DNA from: Streptomyces sp. NBC_01454
Lineage (GTDB): Bacteria; Actinomycetota; Actinomycetes; Streptomycetales; Streptomycetaceae
NCBI RefSeq assembly: GCF_036227565.1
Contig: NZ_CP109460.1
Location: forward strand, 3,224,001-3,288,000
DNA: 64,000 nucleotides
Direction: 5' to 3'
Position numbers and translations under genes: made by a program
The notes under the pieces: generated by a model
Seen by the model: the letters and a program-made list of their open reading frames with translations, nothing else
The model's database searches: none
What the model was told of the DNA's origin: nothing
Part shown: positions 45,472 through 52,296 of the stretch, in pieces
How the letters are laid out: every line of letters begins with the position of its first letter
Numbering within the stretch: the stretch's first letter is position 1

Positions 45472-45579
45472 CTACTGACGGCCACAGCCCTGCCCGTCAC
45501 CGCAACCTCCGTTGGGGCTACCGCCCTGGTCGTCGTCCTCATCGCCGCCGTACTTGACCGGGTCGAGGCGGAATCGCAT
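45472..45579 (-). CDS. 35-aa acidic Gly/Cys-rich peptide
   Basis: ATG 45579 is preceded by CGAGGAG six bases upstream. The sequence is MRFRLDPVKYGGDEDDDQGG then SPNGGCGDGQGCGRQ: a basic/hydrophobic ten residues, an acidic GDEDDD block, then a GGC..GCG tail with two cysteines. The layout is like a leader followed by a Gly/Cys-rich core, but no maturation enzyme is found nearby. Alternatively it is a small metal-binding or regulatory protein. It lies between the 96-aa and 135-aa genes, 89 bp before the latter. Confidence 0.6.
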   Translation of the reverse strand: MRFRLDPVKYGGDEDDDQGGSPNGGCGDGQGCGRQ

Positions 45580-45728
45580 GGTCATCTCCTCGGGTGCTGA
45601 CTCGGCGCACGGTCGGTCCGCGCGTCGCCGTGCCCGTACGAGGCCCCCTTAAGGGCCCACCCGCTCCGGCCGTGTCCTGCCAGGGAATGACGGCCGGGGC
45701 GGGAGCTTTCACAGCCGCCCGCTCCCGC

Positions 45729-46019
45729 TCACGACTCCGCCCCGTGCCGCGCACGATGGCGCGCGATGAGGACGTGGAAGTCGGTCACTCTGCTGAGATC
45801 CCGGGCCGCCGCGGCTTGCTTCCGGCCGCGCTCCAGGTCTTGGCATGTGGGGCAGCGATGCTCTGCCTGGACTCGCCCCAGCGCCACGAACCGCAGGTCA
45901 GATGACGCATCGTCGCCTTGGGGCGACAGGGAGGCGGTCCCGCCAGAGGCCAGGGCATCGCGCGAGGACTCAGCCCCTTCGGTGGGGTCGGCCCGACGCT
46001 GCTTGTCCGGTGTGGTCAT
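45729..46019 (-). CDS. Hypothetical protein with CPTC motif
   Basis: 96 residues from ATG 46019. The N-terminal half is hydrophilic (MTTPDKQRRADPTEGAESSR). The C-terminal half has the cysteine pair in VQAEHRCPTCQDLERGRKQA, which is suited to metal binding or redox, and ends RVTDFHVLIARHRARHGAES. Family unknown. It reads divergent from the DUF6879 fusion gene. The 170-bp spacer contains tandem AAGTTTCTCG repeats and the CACCTAGGTG palindrome. Confidence 0.6.
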   Translation of the reverse strand: MTTPDKQRRADPTEGAESSRDALASGGTASLSPQGDDASSDLRFVALGRVQAEHRCPTCQDLERGRKQAAAARDLSRVTDFHVLIARHRARHGAES

Positions 46020-46059
46020 GGACGGGACGTTAGGGACCCGCAGGTGGGCATCGCGAGGA

Positions 46060-46079
46060 AAGTTTCTCGAAGTTTCTCG
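46060..46079. promoter_or_regulatory. Tandem AAGTTTCTCG repeats
   Basis: Two exact, adjacent 10-bp copies (46060-46069 and 46070-46079) lie between divergent genes of the regulatory island. Adjacent direct repeats at helical-turn spacing are typical operators. Confidence 0.5.
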
Positions 46080-46108
46080 TGCCGCGACAGGACTTTCTCT
46101 ACTCTTCT

Positions 46109-46118
46109 CACCTAGGTG
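46109..46118. promoter_or_regulatory. CACCTAGGTG palindrome
   Basis: A perfect 10-bp inverted repeat in the divergent spacer upstream of the DUF6879 fusion gene, ~30 bp from the tandem AAGTTTCTCG pair. Confidence 0.4.
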
Positions 46119-46190
46119 GGCGGACCCTGTACCGCCGCGCTTCGCGCCCTTGAATGCTGAGTGAGTCAGTCCAAACGAAGGGACGTAATC

Positions 46191-46946
46191 ATGAGGCGAC
46201 TGCGCTTCAACGGCACCGGAAGCGGCACCGACGGATGCCCTTCCGTCCATGAGGACCTGGACACGGGTGAGATCATCGTGCACGGTCCGCCACTCACCGA
46301 CCGCCGCGACATCACCCAGCTCCAGCACCTGTCCGAGGGCGAGACGGCGATCGTCTTACCCTGTGAGTTGCTGGTTGACTTCGGCCCGAAGGAGACCACT
46401 CGCGTGCCACGCATCATCGACCTGGACGAATTCGGCCGGCTCTTCACCTCCTTCAAGCACACGGCGTGGCGGCTGGAGACTCGGCGCCGCTATGCGAGCG
46501 ACGAAGGCACCGAAACCTACGCGCAGTTCAACCGGGGCGAGCCCGTGAAGTGGGAAGGCGTCGACTCGGAGTGGTGCGTCAAGCGTCGGGAGCAGTCCGC
46601 GCTCGGTAAGCGCTTCGAGCGAGTCCGCATCGTCGACAACCCTCCGACTGCCGGACAGCTCTACCTGCTCGACAACGCGAAGCGGAACAGCGCCGTGGGC
46701 GAAGACATTCGCAACCTCTCGCGCGCCGATGCCGAGCAACTCCATTTGCCGGAAGAGGACTTCTGGATCTTCGACTCCCGGTTCGTCGCTCTGCTCAACT
46801 TCGACGACTCGGACAACCTGATCGACGTCGAGCTGATCACCGAACCGGTCGCCGTCAACCGCTACGCCCAGGCACGCGACGCCGCCTGGCATTACGCCGT
46901 CCCGTACCAGAAGTTCGCGGAGGCGACAGCCGCGGCGCAACGGTGA
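46191..46946 (+). CDS. DUF6879 protein with extra N-terminal domain
   Basis: 251 residues from ATG 46191 after GAAGGGAC. Two parts are visible. Residues 1-~73 form a small domain (RFNGTGSGTDGCPSVHEDLD, TGEIIVHGPPLTDRRDITQL) often encoded as a separate gene upstream of DUF6879 in other streptomycetes. Residues ~76-251 are a full DUF6879 domain (FGRLFTSFKHTAWRLETRRR, VRIVDNPPTAGQLYLLDNAK, FWIFDSRFVALLNFDDSDNL). DUF6879 is paired with HTH/DUF5753 regulators and has been proposed as a toxin-antitoxin or developmental module; its biochemical role is unknown. A second, unfused copy is at 47866. Confidence 0.8.
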   Translation: MRRLRFNGTGSGTDGCPSVHEDLDTGEIIVHGPPLTDRRDITQLQHLSEGETAIVLPCELLVDFGPKETTRVPRIIDLDEFGRLFTSFKHTAWRLETRRRYASDEGTETYAQFNRGEPVKWEGVDSEWCVKRREQSALGKRFERVRIVDNPPTAGQLYLLDNAKRNSAVGEDIRNLSRADAEQLHLPEEDFWIFDSRFVALLNFDDSDNLIDVELITEPVAVNRYAQARDAAWHYAVPYQKFAEATAAAQR

Positions 46947-46956
46947 CAATGGCCCG

Positions 46957-47808
46957 GTGAGTACTGACTTCCAGCAGGCGCGAGAAGCCCTGGGCGACCG
47001 ACTCAGGGAGCTGCGACACTCCTGCCCTGAAGGTCGGCTCACCGGAGCCCAACTTGCCGAACGGCTGCGCTGGCCACACTCCAAGATCAGCAAACTGGAA
47101 AACGGCCGGCAGACTGCCACCGCCGGTGACCTGCGAGCCTGGGCAGAGGCCACCCGCCAACCGGAAACGGCAGGAGAATTGATCTCCCGGGTGGCCGCCC
47201 TCGAATCCCAGGTTCGCTCGTGGCGTCGACAGCTCGCCTCGGGGCACCGAGCCGTACAGGACACCCACAATGCGGAGCACGTGCGGACTTCCGTCTTCCA
47301 CGCATGGCAAGGCGCCATGATCGTGGGGCAACTTCAGACAGCTGACTACGCACGTCACATCTTCACGCGCTATGCGAGCTTGCACGAGTCGCCCCGCGAC
47401 ACCGAGGACGCGGTCCGAGCACGCCTGCAAAGGCAAGAAGGTCTGTACAAGGCGGGGAAGAAGTACCGGATCATCATGTGGGAGGCAGTCCTGCATGCTC
47501 TGGTTTGCCCGCCTTCCGTGCTTGCCGCTCAGCTCGACCGCCTTGCGGGTCTCATCGGTCTCGACACGGTTGAATTGGGCATTGTGCCCTTCAGTGCGCC
47601 GCTGAAGATTCCGCCGGCCAATGGCTTTTGGGTACTGGATGAGCGGGTCGCGATCGTTGAGGACTGGCACGCGGAGCTTTGGCTGGACGACGCGCAGAGC
47701 GTCACCACATACATGAAGGTCTGGAACACGCTGCAGGAATCTGCGGTCTACGGCCCCAAGGCGCAGAACGTCATAAATGGGGCCCGGCGAGCCCTCAGCG
47801 CACACTGA
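46957..47808 (+). CDS. Scr1-type regulator (HTH + DUF5753)
   Basis: 283 residues from GTG 46957, ten bases after the DUF6879 gene, so co-transcribed. HTH about 13-65 (LGDRLRELRHSCPEGRLTGA, RWPHSKISKLENGRQTATAG). DUF5753 about 100-280 (RTSVFHAWQGAMIVGQLQTA, DYARHIFTRYASLHESPRDT, YRIIMWEAVLHALVCPPSVL, LGIVPFSAPLKIPPANGFWV). Scr1 homologues bind DNA and work with small DUF397 partners; here the linked partner is DUF6879. A short inverted repeat TTCAGT-N5-ACTGAA (47832-47848) follows and may regulate the next unit. Confidence 0.85.
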   Translation: MSTDFQQAREALGDRLRELRHSCPEGRLTGAQLAERLRWPHSKISKLENGRQTATAGDLRAWAEATRQPETAGELISRVAALESQVRSWRRQLASGHRAVQDTHNAEHVRTSVFHAWQGAMIVGQLQTADYARHIFTRYASLHESPRDTEDAVRARLQRQEGLYKAGKKYRIIMWEAVLHALVCPPSVLAAQLDRLAGLIGLDTVELGIVPFSAPLKIPPANGFWVLDERVAIVEDWHAELWLDDAQSVTTYMKVWNTLQESAVYGPKAQNVINGARRALSAH

Positions 47809-47831
47809 TTCCGTGCAATTCAAAGCGCCCA

Positions 47832-47848
47832 TTCAGTGCTGAACTGAA
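47832..47848. promoter_or_regulatory. TTCAGT-N5-ACTGAA inverted repeat
   Basis: A perfect 6-bp dyad located 18 bp before the GTG of the second DUF6879 gene and 23 bp after the Scr1-type stop. It could be an operator or a small hairpin. Confidence 0.35.
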
Positions 47849-47865
47849 GTCAAGGAGGCCACCAA

Positions 47866-48405
47866 GTGTCCACTACTATCAATCTGAACGAGTTCAATGA
47901 GCTTTTCAAGACTTTCGAGCACTCAGCATGGCGCCTGGAGAGTCGCCGCGGCTATGCCTCCGACCGTGAGGACGCGACCTACCGCGAGTTCATCGAGACG
48001 GGCACAGTGGCATGGGACCCCGATGACGACTGGTGCCGGAACATGCGTGCGCAGACGGCGGCCGGTAAGTGCGTCGGCCGGGTCCGTATCGTCGACAATC
48101 CTCCGACGACCGGTCAGCTGTATCTACTCGACAACGCTAAGCGGAACTCAGCCACAGGAGAGGACATGCGCAACCTGTGGCGCGCCGACGCCGAGCGGCT
48201 CCAACTACCCACCGAGGACTTCTGGATCTTCGACTCGCGATTCATCGCCCTCTTGCATTTCGACGAGGCAGACACCCTTCTCCATGTCGAATTGATCACG
48301 GAGCCGGCGGAAGTGATGCGGTACGCCCAGTTCCGCGATGCCGCGCTTCATCACTCCTACCCCTTCGGGCACTTCGCGGCGTTGGTATCCGCAGCCCACG
48401 AGTGA
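47866..48405 (+). CDS. DUF6879 protein, second copy
   Basis: 179 residues from GTG 47866, with AAGGAGG nine bases upstream. The single DUF6879 domain (FNELFKTFEHSAWRLESRRG, CVGRVRIVDNPPTTGQLYLL, EDFWIFDSRFIALLHFDEAD) is clearly homologous to residues ~76-251 of the 46191 protein, including the long shared blocks VRIVDNPPT and GQLYLLDNAKRNSA. The copy lacks the extra N-terminal domain. It begins the second DUF6879-DUF5753 module. Confidence 0.85.
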   Translation: MSTTINLNEFNELFKTFEHSAWRLESRRGYASDREDATYREFIETGTVAWDPDDDWCRNMRAQTAAGKCVGRVRIVDNPPTTGQLYLLDNAKRNSATGEDMRNLWRADAERLQLPTEDFWIFDSRFIALLHFDEADTLLHVELITEPAEVMRYAQFRDAALHHSYPFGHFAALVSAAHE

Positions 48406-48424
48406 GTCGTAACCGGATTACTGG

Positions 48425-49069
48425 ATGCAGAAGGGGAACGAAATTTCGCAGTCACCGAACTCCGGGTCGACATACACCGAGTGGCACCATCAGATGCGCG
48501 ACGGGCTGAAGCCCCTACAGGAAAGCTTGGGTTCGTTATTCCACGAGACCCAGCTGTTCCGCATCTACTCCTCCACCCTCATGCCAGGCCTGCTGCAGAC
48601 CGAGGGCTATGCGGCCGCAGTGCTGCGCACAATCGCCGAATCCGAGGAACTTCCCTTCGACGACAGTGCGGAGGCCGCGCGGGCGCGAGTCGAGCGGACC
48701 CGCATCACCCGTGAGCCAGGGCATGAGTCTGTTCTGATCATCGAAGAAGCTGTGCTGTACCACCAGTTCGGAGGCAAGGAGGCGATGACTCGTCAGCTGG
48801 GCCACCTGCTGACGATCGATGCCCTGCCGTCCGTATCCCTCGGAATCATCCCGAAGACGACGAGCCAGCGGGTGCAGCTGCCGCACGAGACGTTTCACGT
48901 ATACGATGCCCGGTTGGTCTCGGTCGAGCTGCTATCGGCAGAGGTGAAAATCACCCAGCCCTCCGAAGTCGCCCTCTACGTGAAGGCGTTCGAGCAGCTT
49001 CAGGGCATGGCCGTGTTCGGCGCGGAGGCGCGAACGCTCATCTTGAAGGCGCTTGAGGGCTTGCGCTGA
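48425..49069 (+). CDS. HTH-less DUF5753 protein
   Basis: 214 residues from ATG 48425. An in-frame TAA at 48410 just upstream rules out a longer form. DUF5753 is complete (LFRIYSSTLMPGLLQTEGYA, EAARARVERTRITREPGHES, LTIDALPSVSLGIIPKTTSQ, FHVYDARLVSVELLSAEVKI), but the DNA-binding HTH normally preceding it is absent, replaced by ~24 residues of polar leader (SQSPNSGSTYTEWHHQMRDG). It may still sense the signal or sequester a partner, or be a remnant. It follows the second DUF6879 gene by 19 bases and ends at a strong terminator. Confidence 0.8.
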   Translation: MQKGNEISQSPNSGSTYTEWHHQMRDGLKPLQESLGSLFHETQLFRIYSSTLMPGLLQTEGYAAAVLRTIAESEELPFDDSAEAARARVERTRITREPGHESVLIIEEAVLYHQFGGKEAMTRQLGHLLTIDALPSVSLGIIPKTTSQRVQLPHETFHVYDARLVSVELLSAEVKITQPSEVALYVKAFEQLQGMAVFGAEARTLILKALEGLR

Positions 49070-49085
49070 GGCTGCCTGTGACGGC

Positions 49086-49124
49086 AAGTGCCCCCTGGGC
49101 CAAATGCTTGACCAGGGGGCACTT
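49086..49124. terminator. 13-bp hairpin terminator with T-tract
   Basis: AAGTGCCCCCTGG (49086-49098) pairs perfectly with CCAGGGGGCACTT (49112-49124) and is followed by TTC. It separates the rightward DUF6879 modules from the leftward Scr1/DUF397 pair. Confidence 0.8.
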
Positions 49125-49156
49125 TCTTGCTTACTACCAGCCTCACGCCCGCAGCC

Positions 49157-49363
49157 TCAAAAGGCCGTGGGGTGGTCCGCCTTCAGCTTCGCCAGGAACG
49201 AGGTCCACGCCCTTGCGCCGAAGGCCAGGCTGGGGCCGGCGGGGTGCTTGCTGTCCCGTACGGGAACGATGCCCGGCAGACCATCAGCGACTTCCACGCA
49301 CTGACCGTTCGCACTGCTGTAACTGCTCTTCCGCCACGCTATGCCGGAGAGGTCGTAGCCCAT
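49157..49363 (-). CDS. DUF397 (Scr2-like) protein
   Basis: 68 residues from ATG 49363 (AGAGG ~8 nt upstream). It has the DUF397 pattern: LSGIAWRKSSYSSANGQCVE, VPVRDSKHPAGPSLAFGARA, WTSFLAKLKADHPTAF. Such proteins partner an upstream HTH/DUF5753 regulator and are described as toxin-like or cofactor components of Scr systems. Its start is 15 bases after the stop of the 50242 regulator gene, so the pair is an operon. Confidence 0.88.
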   Translation of the reverse strand: MGYDLSGIAWRKSSYSSANGQCVEVADGLPGIVPVRDSKHPAGPSLAFGARAWTSFLAKLKADHPTAF

Positions 49364-49378
49364 TCCCAACACCTCTTC

Positions 49379-50242
49379 TTAGTCTCTCGCTGCCGCAACC
49401 TTAGCCAGCAGGGCAGCACTGTCGTTCGGCCCCAAGGCCACGGCTTGCAGGTGCTCGAACATCGACTTGTAGCGGCGCATCTCCGCCTCAGACTCCAGGA
49501 ACAGATCACCCGCCGGGGTGTCTACGTAGACCAGCTCCGGGTCCGCAGGATCCGGGAAGTCCATGTGCACGAAGCTGCCGGGCATACCTGCATGCGCCCC
49601 CTTGTCGAAGGGGATCACCTGGAACGTGACGTTCGGTTCCTCCATGAGCCTGAGCAGGTGACGCGCCTGCTCCTGCATCACCTTGCTCCCACCGACCACC
49701 CGTCGTAGAGCCGCCTCATCGACAATCGCCCAGAGCTGTAGCGGGTGTTCCTTGCCGAGCAACGCCTGGCGCTCCATGCGCGCCTGGACTCGCTGCTCCA
49801 CCTCTTTGTGGCTGGCCGCTGCCCACACGCCCCTGATGACTGCGCGGGCGTAGTTCTCGGTCTGGGCGAGACCGGGGAGAAACAGCGACTCATAGTTGCG
49901 CACCGTGCGCGCTTCCGCTTCGAACCCGATGTAGGCCGTGTATTCCTCGGGCAGTTCCGAGTGGTACGGACGCAGCCAACCCTGATCGTTGGAGCCCGTC
50001 TGGATGGCCAGGAGGTCGGCCCGCTGCACGTCGGTCGCCTCGTACACGTCGAGCAAGGCGACCAGCGTCCGCTTCTGCGGTCGGGCGCGCGCCTTCTCGA
50101 TGCGATAGAGCGTCGCCGCGTTGATCCCCTTCTTCTCCGTGACCTCCTCACGGGTCATCCCCGCAGCCGCACGTAGCCGGCGCAGCTCCGCGGCCAACCG
50201 CCGGAGTCTCACGGTTGGGGGATGTTGTCGCTTGTCCGCCAC
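49379..50242 (-). CDS. Scr1-type regulator (HTH + DUF5753)
   Basis: 287 residues from GTG 50242, with GAAGGGA ~9 nt upstream. HTH about 10-70 (LRRLAAELRRLRAAAGMTRE, KGINAATLYRIEKARARPQK). DUF5753 about 100-285 (EARTVRNYESLFLPGLAQTE, NYARAVIRGVWAAASHKEVE, LLRLMEEPNVTFQVIPFDKG, AHAGMPGSFVHMDFPDPADP). With the downstream DUF397 gene it forms a canonical Scr1/Scr2-like pair. The divergent spacer to the HATPase gene holds the palindrome CGCAATCATTGCG. Confidence 0.88.
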   Translation of the reverse strand: MADKRQHPPTVRLRRLAAELRRLRAAAGMTREEVTEKKGINAATLYRIEKARARPQKRTLVALLDVYEATDVQRADLLAIQTGSNDQGWLRPYHSELPEEYTAYIGFEAEARTVRNYESLFLPGLAQTENYARAVIRGVWAAASHKEVEQRVQARMERQALLGKEHPLQLWAIVDEAALRRVVGGSKVMQEQARHLLRLMEEPNVTFQVIPFDKGAHAGMPGSFVHMDFPDPADPELVYVDTPAGDLFLESEAEMRRYKSMFEHLQAVALGPNDSAALLAKVAAARD

Positions 50243-50330
50243 GTGCGGTCCCTTCGATGGCTCGGCGATACCGCGAGTCTGGCGACCACCACGGCTCAAC
50301 TCAACCCAGTTCGAACACGCTGAAGCAGTT

Positions 50331-50343
50331 CGCAATCATTGCG
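50331..50343. promoter_or_regulatory. CGCAAT-C-ATTGCG palindrome
   Basis: A perfect 13-bp odd palindrome in the 207-bp divergent region between the Scr1-type regulator and the HATPase gene. It is a plausible autoregulatory operator. Confidence 0.45.
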
Positions 50344-50449
50344 TTCTCATTGTGGGCGAGTGCACTCTATGCGTAACATCACTGAGCGTTCAAAGCTCGT
50401 CACACACAAGTGATCTTGACGCTCCGTCATGCGCAGCAAGGGGATAGCC

Positions 50450-50923
50450 ATGTCCACACGCGCCCGACCAGTAGCAACACGACTCACCACCGATCCGCCG
50501 CCCGCTGCCGCCCACCGCTTCCCCGTCGACAGACGGTGCCCCGGCCACGCCCGTCGGGCTCTCTGGCACCAGCTTCAGGCCTGGCAGATCCGTGGAGAAC
50601 TGGCCAACACCGCCGAGCTGTTGCTGTCCGAGCTGGTCACCAACGCCGTGCAGGCGCAGGCGTCCGACGCACCGGACGTCGGTGTCCGGTTCGCGTGGGC
50701 GGGCGGCCGGCTCCGGCTGGAGGTGTGGGACGCGAGCGACGAACTGCCCGTACGGAACGAAGCCGAGGAGGACAAGGAATGTGGGCGTGGATTAGTGCTG
50801 GTGGACGCCTTGGCAAGTGGCTGGGGCGTCGACCGGGGCGCCACCGGAAAGACCGTGTGGGTCGAGTTGGCCGTCGGCGACGCCTCGGCCCCCTGCCTGA
50901 CACCAGCGCGGTACCTGCCGTGA
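50450..50923 (+). CDS. Anti-sigma-type HATPase (ATP-binding regulatory protein)
   Basis: 157 residues from ATG 50450 after AAGGGGATAG. A HATPase_c_2 domain: CPGHARRALWHQLQAWQIRG, the N-box ELLLSELVTNAVQAQAS, RLRLEVWDASDELPVRN and the G-box CGRGLVLVDALASGWGVDRG, then KTVWVELAV. Such RsbW-like proteins phosphorylate STAS partners or act as orphan regulators; in Streptomyces they cluster with Scr1/DUF397 genes (WhiJ-like arrangements). The stop overlaps the next (frameshifted) gene by GTGA. Confidence 0.88.
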   Translation: MSTRARPVATRLTTDPPPAAAHRFPVDRRCPGHARRALWHQLQAWQIRGELANTAELLLSELVTNAVQAQASDAPDVGVRFAWAGGRLRLEVWDASDELPVRNEAEEDKECGRGLVLVDALASGWGVDRGATGKTVWVELAVGDASAPCLTPARYLP

Positions 50924-51278
50924 CGACTCCGAGGCTCGTGGCCTACCGGGCGGAGGCCTCGCACGGCATCCGGACGGTTCCTCGATCGACCTCGGTGGCT
51001 GGACGTCGTACTCGCCGGGCCATGCCCTGAGCTGGGTCCGGGTGCGGGCGGAGCACGTGGCGCAGCAGTTAGGCGCCCCGTATGCCGGAGTGGTGCACGC
51101 GTGGCTGGAGGATGCGGCCGGATACCGGTGGGCCCGGGACGGCCTCGCTGCCGGAATCCTCGTCGTCGTCAGGGCAGTTGATGCGGAAGGGTGCGCCTAC
51201 GCGCTCTCGGCGCATCCGGCCGACCGGGCCCACAGCGCGAACCCCGTTGGGGCCCCTCGCATCCGGGAGGCGGCATGA
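50920..51278 (+). pseudogene. Frameshifted gene downstream of the HATPase
   Basis: GTG 50920 overlaps the HATPase stop and begins VTTPRLVAYRAEASHGIR. The continuation lies in the -1 frame: DGSSIDLGGWTSYSPGHALS then WVRVRAEHVAQQLGAPYAGV, ending at 51278. The join is near 50968-50973; adding one G to the CCGG there restores one 120-codon frame. It is thus either a disabled gene or a sequencing error. The product would be a small globular protein of unknown function. The restored stop overlaps the next start by ATGA, so the original was a three-gene coupled unit. Confidence 0.7.
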
Positions 51279-51700
51279 CGCGGGAGGCGGCATCGACGCT
51301 CCTCACGCCCGGCTTCTGGTGCGAGCGGTTCGCGTATCGCTCCGCGCAGGCGGATCGTCTGGCCTCCTGGACGGCTCTCGCCACGCACAGCCCTGTATGT
51401 GCGGTGCGGTTGATGGGTGGGGATGCAAGGAAGGTGGCTGCTGGTCTCCCCGAGGGGGAACGGCAGCGGGTGCTGGGAGTGTTGGGCGGCCCAGGGCAGG
51501 TGGGGGCCATGGCCGCGCTCCAGCGAAGCGAGCCTTGCGGCCTTGCCCTCGATTGCGCCGGGTCGTGGGTGGAATGGTCGGCCAGGCCGGTCCTCTTTCT
51601 GTCCCTCGCCGACGGTGCGCCGGGAACACCTGGTCCGCGCCGAGCCGATCAGTCGACGGGGTTCGGGGCGCCCCTGACGCCGGACGAGGGCGTCCCTTAG
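51275..51700 (+). CDS. Hypothetical protein, third gene of coupled unit
   Basis: 141 residues from ATG 51275, which overlaps the preceding stop (ATGA) and has GGGAGG upstream. The sequence (MTREAASTLLTPGFWCERFA, YRSAQADRLASWTALATHSP, LSLADGAPGTPGPRRADQST) has four cysteines and a helical middle, with no recognised domain. Its place in a translationally coupled unit behind an anti-sigma-type HATPase suggests a linked role. Confidence 0.6.
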   Translation: MTREAASTLLTPGFWCERFAYRSAQADRLASWTALATHSPVCAVRLMGGDARKVAAGLPEGERQRVLGVLGGPGQVGAMAALQRSEPCGLALDCAGSWVEWSARPVLFLSLADGAPGTPGPRRADQSTGFGAPLTPDEGVP

Positions 51701-51746
51701 GGAATCGGGACCGCCTGCCCGCGGCACGCGCCCCGCCCGGATCAAG

Positions 51747-52067
51747 CTACGGCTTGTTCAGGTAAGTGAGCACGGCGCGGACGCGGCGGTTGCTGTTGCC
51801 GTCGTCGGTGATGCCGAGCTTGCCGAACAGGGAGGTGGTGTCTTTGCTGACGGTGCTTTCGCTGAGGAAGAGGCGGCTGCCGATGGCCTGGTTGGACAGT
51901 CCCTCGGCCATGAGGCCCAGTACTGAGCGCTCGCGTTCGGTGAGCCGGTCGAGTCCACGGGCTGGGAGCTGCTCGAATACCGCCACTCCGGCCTCCCCCC
52001 TCGGCGAGCAGGGTGCATCCGCTGCCGATGCCGGCCCGGGTACGGCCCTGAGAGGCGTGAATTGCAT
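51747..52067 (-). pseudogene. Truncated LuxR-type response regulator remnant
   Basis: The last ~80 codons encode a LuxR/NarL HTH: LDRLTERERSVLGLMAEGLS, QAIGSRLFLSESTVSKDTTS, FGKLGITDDGNSNRRVRAVL. The receiver domain that should precede it is absent; upstream codons (MQFTPLRAVPGPASAADAP) are unrelated high-GC filler. Without the receiver it is at best an orphan DNA-binding peptide, and most likely a deletion remnant at the edge of the accessory island. Confidence 0.6.
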
Positions 52068-52194
52068 ATCTCGCTACTCTGGAAGAAAGGCGTCCAACGG
52101 CAGGACATCGTCCGGCTGTGAGGCCCAACTGCTCTCCCCTGGAAGGCCGAGCGCAGTGGGGTGCGGCCGTGGGCGAGGAGACAGGTGCCCTGGT

Positions 52195-52227
52195 GGGGCC
52201 GGGGGCCGGGGGCCGGGGCCGGGGGCC
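52195..52227. repeat. Tandem GGGGGCC repeats
   Basis: Five successive G4-5CC units with potential to form a G-quadruplex or slippage site, about 70 bp upstream of the duplicated-domain gene. Confidence 0.6.
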
Positions 52228-52296
52228 GTAAGTAATGGGACCCCCGCGGTGAGCCTTTTCCGTTCAGATGGTCAGAGCGTCAGGAGGGCTGAGGCA

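Noticed and set aside
45472..46019. The 35-aa peptide as a lasso or lanthipeptide gene cluster
   Set aside because: No cyclase, peptidase, LanM/LanB, YcaO or radical-SAM gene is within reach; only the peptide itself is suggestive.
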